Origin: Serilophus lunatus
Lineage: Eukaryota > Chordata > Aves > Passeriformes > Eurylaimidae
Reading direction: 5' to 3'
Length of the DNA: 64,000 nt
Assembly: GCA_013399895.1 (NCBI GenBank)
Contig: VXBA01002397.1
Location: 1,324,024-1,388,023, forward strand
Part shown: one piece after another, positions 60,301 through 64,000 of the stretch
Layout of the letters: each line of letters starts with the position of its first letter
How positions within the stretch are numbered: the first letter of the stretch is position 1
Made by a program: the position numbers and the translations under genes
The notes under the pieces: generated by a model
The model's input: the letters and a program-made list of their open reading frames with translations, nothing else
Database searches by the model: none
What the model was told of the DNA's origin: nothing

Positions 60301-63300
60301 AGTTTCTGCTTCTGAGAAAAGGATACACTAGCATTAGCAGCAGGTGAATGTATGATTTCACATAAAAAATGAAAACACTTTTATTTTTTTTCTGATTCAT
60401 TTTGTTTTTCTGTGATTTGTGGGGTCAGAAGATGGGGGGTCTGGTGGACTTCAGGACCTAAATGCCCTCCTCCAGTTCCAGCTTCATGTGAGGCTGCTAT
60501 GGCTCCAAGTCCAGCCAGTGGCAAGGCTAAACATATATTCCCAATAGCACACACAATCTGCTAACACAACTCACCACACAGAACAGCAGAAAAAACCCTG
60601 AATTTTTGCTCAATGACATATGTTTTGTCTGATGCCTTGTCACTTCCCAAATCTTAGGACAGGTAGAGGAAATACAAGAGCTGCTAGATCATCAAATACG
60701 GCCTTGCATTTAGGCAGATTTCTAAACATTGCACTGTGAGTCTTAATTCTCTGCTTAGCACCTGACTAATCCTTGAGGTCCATAAACTCAAATAATGCCT
60801 CTGTTTCCCTTGGCATCTTTGTCCCATTAGTGTCAATGACCCTTATATTTCAGGCCTGACTCTATGAGGCAGCTCATCGCCTACATGGTGCCTAAATCTA
60901 ATCCACAGCTACAAACTGAATGGGACAGTGCTTATCTAGAAAAAGAGAGTAGAACTAGTAGTTGTAGAAGCTGTAGGATGGAACATTCCCATGGAATTTA
61001 AAGGATTTATTTTAAACTGCTGGCATCTCAGTGACTACAGCTCTCTGACAACCACAAGGTCAAGGTTCAGTTTTCCTCTTTCTTTAGGAATGTGAGTTCA
61101 AATCGGCTGCCTCCCTGATTTGGAAGTAAACTCCTGTTGAAGCCGTGTAATTGTGAAGAAAAGTCAGTTGGACCAGAGGGAGAAATGTTAACGTGTTTTT
61201 TTGCACCTACTCTGATATTTTAAGTGCATAAACCAAAATAGGGATCTCAAACCACACCAGCTTTAGCATGAGTTATGTGTCTTTCTATAGCTCTTTTCTT
61301 TCTTTCACCATGTCCTGACAGCAAAGAACAGCACATTTCATTTTTCAAAGAAAAGTCACAGACCTTAGTCTTACAGAGAATTTCTGCAGACAGTCCTACA
61401 AGGAAGCATTCACCTTTGTGAAATAATGCACCCTAGTTCTAAAGAGAAAAAGCATATGAACTTATTTCAGCTTTTCTGTCTCCAGGGGCTCAATACCTAG
61501 CTTGTTCAGTGTTTAACTTCCTTCAGACATCATGCTAAGGGTCTTTGTCCTCAATATGCTAGTCTGGATTCCACTTGAAGAAACAGCAACTTCAAAATTA
61601 CATGTTTAAAGTCTCTGCATTGTGGTACACGTACTTTTTTTAGACTAGAGCCCTTTGATGTTTTATTGTGTAGAGAATGTTCTAGTCTGAGACATTAGTT
61701 GATTCATTTTTCTATAAAGAGGAGTGTACAAAGAAAAGCGTCATAGTGATCAGTTTGGAATATCAAGAAGTTGTAATTGCAATATTAGCTAAAGCATATA
61801 GTACAAAAGTAAACAAAATCTCCCAACAGTTTTCCCGATGGTTATTAAAGTCATATATAGTAAAGGTTCTTAATTAGATAAGCTATAATTTAGTGTAAGT
61901 TTCTACAAATAACTAAAAATCCTGCTGCCATGCATAAAGACTGCTCATACCAGGAGTTTATTCTAAATATTTTGCAACCCAGTAAAAAGTAATATGGTAA
62001 TACTAGATCTTCATATAGCAACTTATGCTCGTTAGCATTACAGTATATTGTGTGCTGAAGAGGCACAGACACTCAGATTTTTTTTAGCTTGGGAGGGTGG
62101 TGGACTTGCCTTTTTTTTTTTTTTCTCTCATACACAGCCAGGTTTAGGGGGGATGTTTTCTAGAAGAGATTCTTAGAATATATATTGCCTATTTTCCACA
62201 TTTTTATATTTTCAATGGGAAGATAATTACAAACTTGAAATCTTTAGGATTTGATATTATCCATGTTTGACATTAGATAAAATACTTTGTATATAAACCA
62301 CTCACTTGCCTGAGGATAAGAAAGTGAATCTCCCACAGTCTTCCCACACATATCTTAATGTTTATACTAATCACTGACATCAGGCTAAGTGCCAACAACG
62401 TTTTTTCAGATGGCTGTCATTTTAAGGTAAAACAAAAATATAGATCCTAGAACCCACTAACATCCTCCCTGATTATTCTTTTAAAAATCCTCTTTGAGGA
62501 CATTGTAATCACTTAAAGAATAGCAACCGGGGTTCTGAGTGACCCTGAGGATACAATAGACTTCTGATTTGTGCTGACTTACACAAATAATTCTTATTGG
62601 CCTTTTTTTTTTTTTTTTTTTTTTTTGTCATAGAAGAATCTATGCTCTTCTCCTTTCATTATATAGATTATTGGAGGTCTGGGAAAATAATGTATAGTGA
62701 AGATCTTACTGAACTTTGTGAGTTTGTTCAGCTTTTTGCTTTGTTTCTAAAATTGTTAAATATGGGAAAATATTTTCATGTTAAAAAGTACATCTAGCCT
62801 CATGACTGAGGCAAAAAGTGGAAAAATTAATCCATTCTATGGAAAAGTAGGTTTGAAACATTATCTGAAGTATTCAAAGAGCTCCAAAAACCAAAAAGTG
62901 AAAGAGAGCAACTGGCAATTTATCATTTCAACAATAGTTCATGACATCCCAGCAAATTTATTTCTTTTTGAAATGTTGTTTCATGATTTCTGAGTACTTT
63001 GAGGTGGGAATACTAAAGACTGTTGAGATAAAGTGTATCAACTGTAAGACTTTAAAATGCTTGGTTCTGTTCAAATGAAAAATAAAAAAAAAAAGTTAGA
63101 CCCCTGAAAATCTAAGGAAAAATTCAATTAATTTTTCATTTCAGCTCATGCTTATTCATCTGCAAGGATTTTCCAGTAAGTCTTCAAGCTGTGAGTAATT
63201 AAAAACATCTGTGAAAGATGATGCTCCACATTTTTACCCCCCCTTACTGTTATCAAGCCTTGACAAAAGACTATCATCATCAAATATGATTGAATACTTC

Positions 63301-64000
63301 ATTACAGAATAGTGTTTGTGGTAAGAGAGTGTCAAGTTCTGATATTGGTAATTATGTGGATGTAATGTCAAGAAGACTAGAAAGGAATGTTTTGCAACTC
63401 AAATTTGCAGATGCAGTCCTCAAATTATTGCAGCATGGGAAACTTCTATGTTTTATAGAGGCTGTTGGTGACTGATGCCTTTAAGTTTTGAAGTCTCACA
63501 AAATGTTGAGGAAGATCTTTCAAATATGGGTTTTTTTCATCTAATATAGTAAGCATATGCTTGAAGAAGGGAAACAGACAAAGGGAAATACATAGATAAA
63601 ATGCTTTGTTTTCATTTCTGTTCTGTGAAATGCACATGTATTAACGTGAAAATGACCATGAGATTATATGAACAGAAAGAACAGAACCCAGACTCCCTTT
63701 TTTCAGGGGAAAAAAAAAAATCTCAAAAAAAGAGAACAGGACAGTCTGGGAATTAGCAAGAAAATTTACTCATAGACTTTTTATCCCCTTAGTAATAGCT
63801 GGGGTTTCTTAATTTATTTTTTTTTAAACATTCAGTACTAGTTACATTTTAGAAACCACAATAAGTGTGAACAGATGACGAGGGTGATGACTTTTGCACT
63901 TAGAAGCCATCACAATGGACTAGAAATTCAGATTCTGTCTCTTTGGACAGTTACTGTTTTCTTTTAAGAAGTATTTTTCACGCTTCTCTGACTTTTGTTT
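57349..64000. other. AT-rich DNA, no gene supported
   Basis: Single-copy looking sequence with homopolymers (for example T24 at 62603-62626 and A runs near 58750 and 63710). No CR1, LTR or exon-like block met the standard used elsewhere. A GC-richer patch at 60420-60540 resembles nothing I can name. Confidence 0.5.

Noticed and set aside
1..64000. Search for tRNA genes, CRISPR arrays and bacterial-type operons
   Set aside because: No tRNA B-box with a matching A-box, no spaced direct-repeat array and no ribosome-binding-site pattern were seen. The window is vertebrate nuclear DNA.

Overview
The window reads as nuclear DNA of a bird, most likely a songbird (passerine). The main evidence is seven or eight CR1 LINE 3' ends with the usual avian 'attctatga' type tail, and many solo LTRs, one family of which (the 'tgtattgg...' LTR) I associate with passerine ERVL-type elements from memory. 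The single-copy sequence is AT-rich, with long intergenic or intronic stretches and no recognisable complete gene. It looks like a gene desert or a very large intron on a macrochromosome.

Layout. 1-0.18 kb: a broken RTE-like LINE reverse-transcriptase tail on the minus strand. 0.2-5.7 kb: AT-rich DNA with simple repeats and one possible LTR piece. 5.7-8.2 kb: three minus-strand blocks that look like protein-coding exons, followed by a solo LTR. 10.3-12.0 kb: a CR1 with a second CR1 inserted in it. 16.5-18.6 kb: a GC-rich LTR damaged in the assembly (400-N gap, two single Ns, a 268-bp false-looking duplication). 18.9-19.3 kb: CR1. 25.2-25.75 kb: solo LTR. 32.5-34.1 kb: two different solo LTRs close together. 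35.4-35.9 kb: a hAT-type DNA transposon with terminal inverted repeats and an 8-bp target duplication. 40.0-41.2 kb: an LTR-like piece and a poly(A)-tailed retrocopy with an open frame. 42.8-51.3 kb: one CR1 and four solo LTRs. 53.9-54.4 kb: CR1 with a 196-bp duplication around a single N. 56.2 kb: an old ERVL-type LTR piece. 57.2 kb: a 23-unit pentanucleotide microsatellite. 57.4-64 kb: AT-rich DNA without a supported gene.

No operon-like or pathway relation can be drawn. The biology visible here is retroelement turnover: solo LTRs left by LTR-LTR recombination, nested LINEs, one rare DNA transposon and one mRNA-derived retrocopy. The most notable items are the retrocopy (unusual because CR1 seldom copies cellular mRNAs), the hAT element, a possible decayed or unrecognised spliced gene at 5.7-8.2 kb, and the single-N assembly joins.
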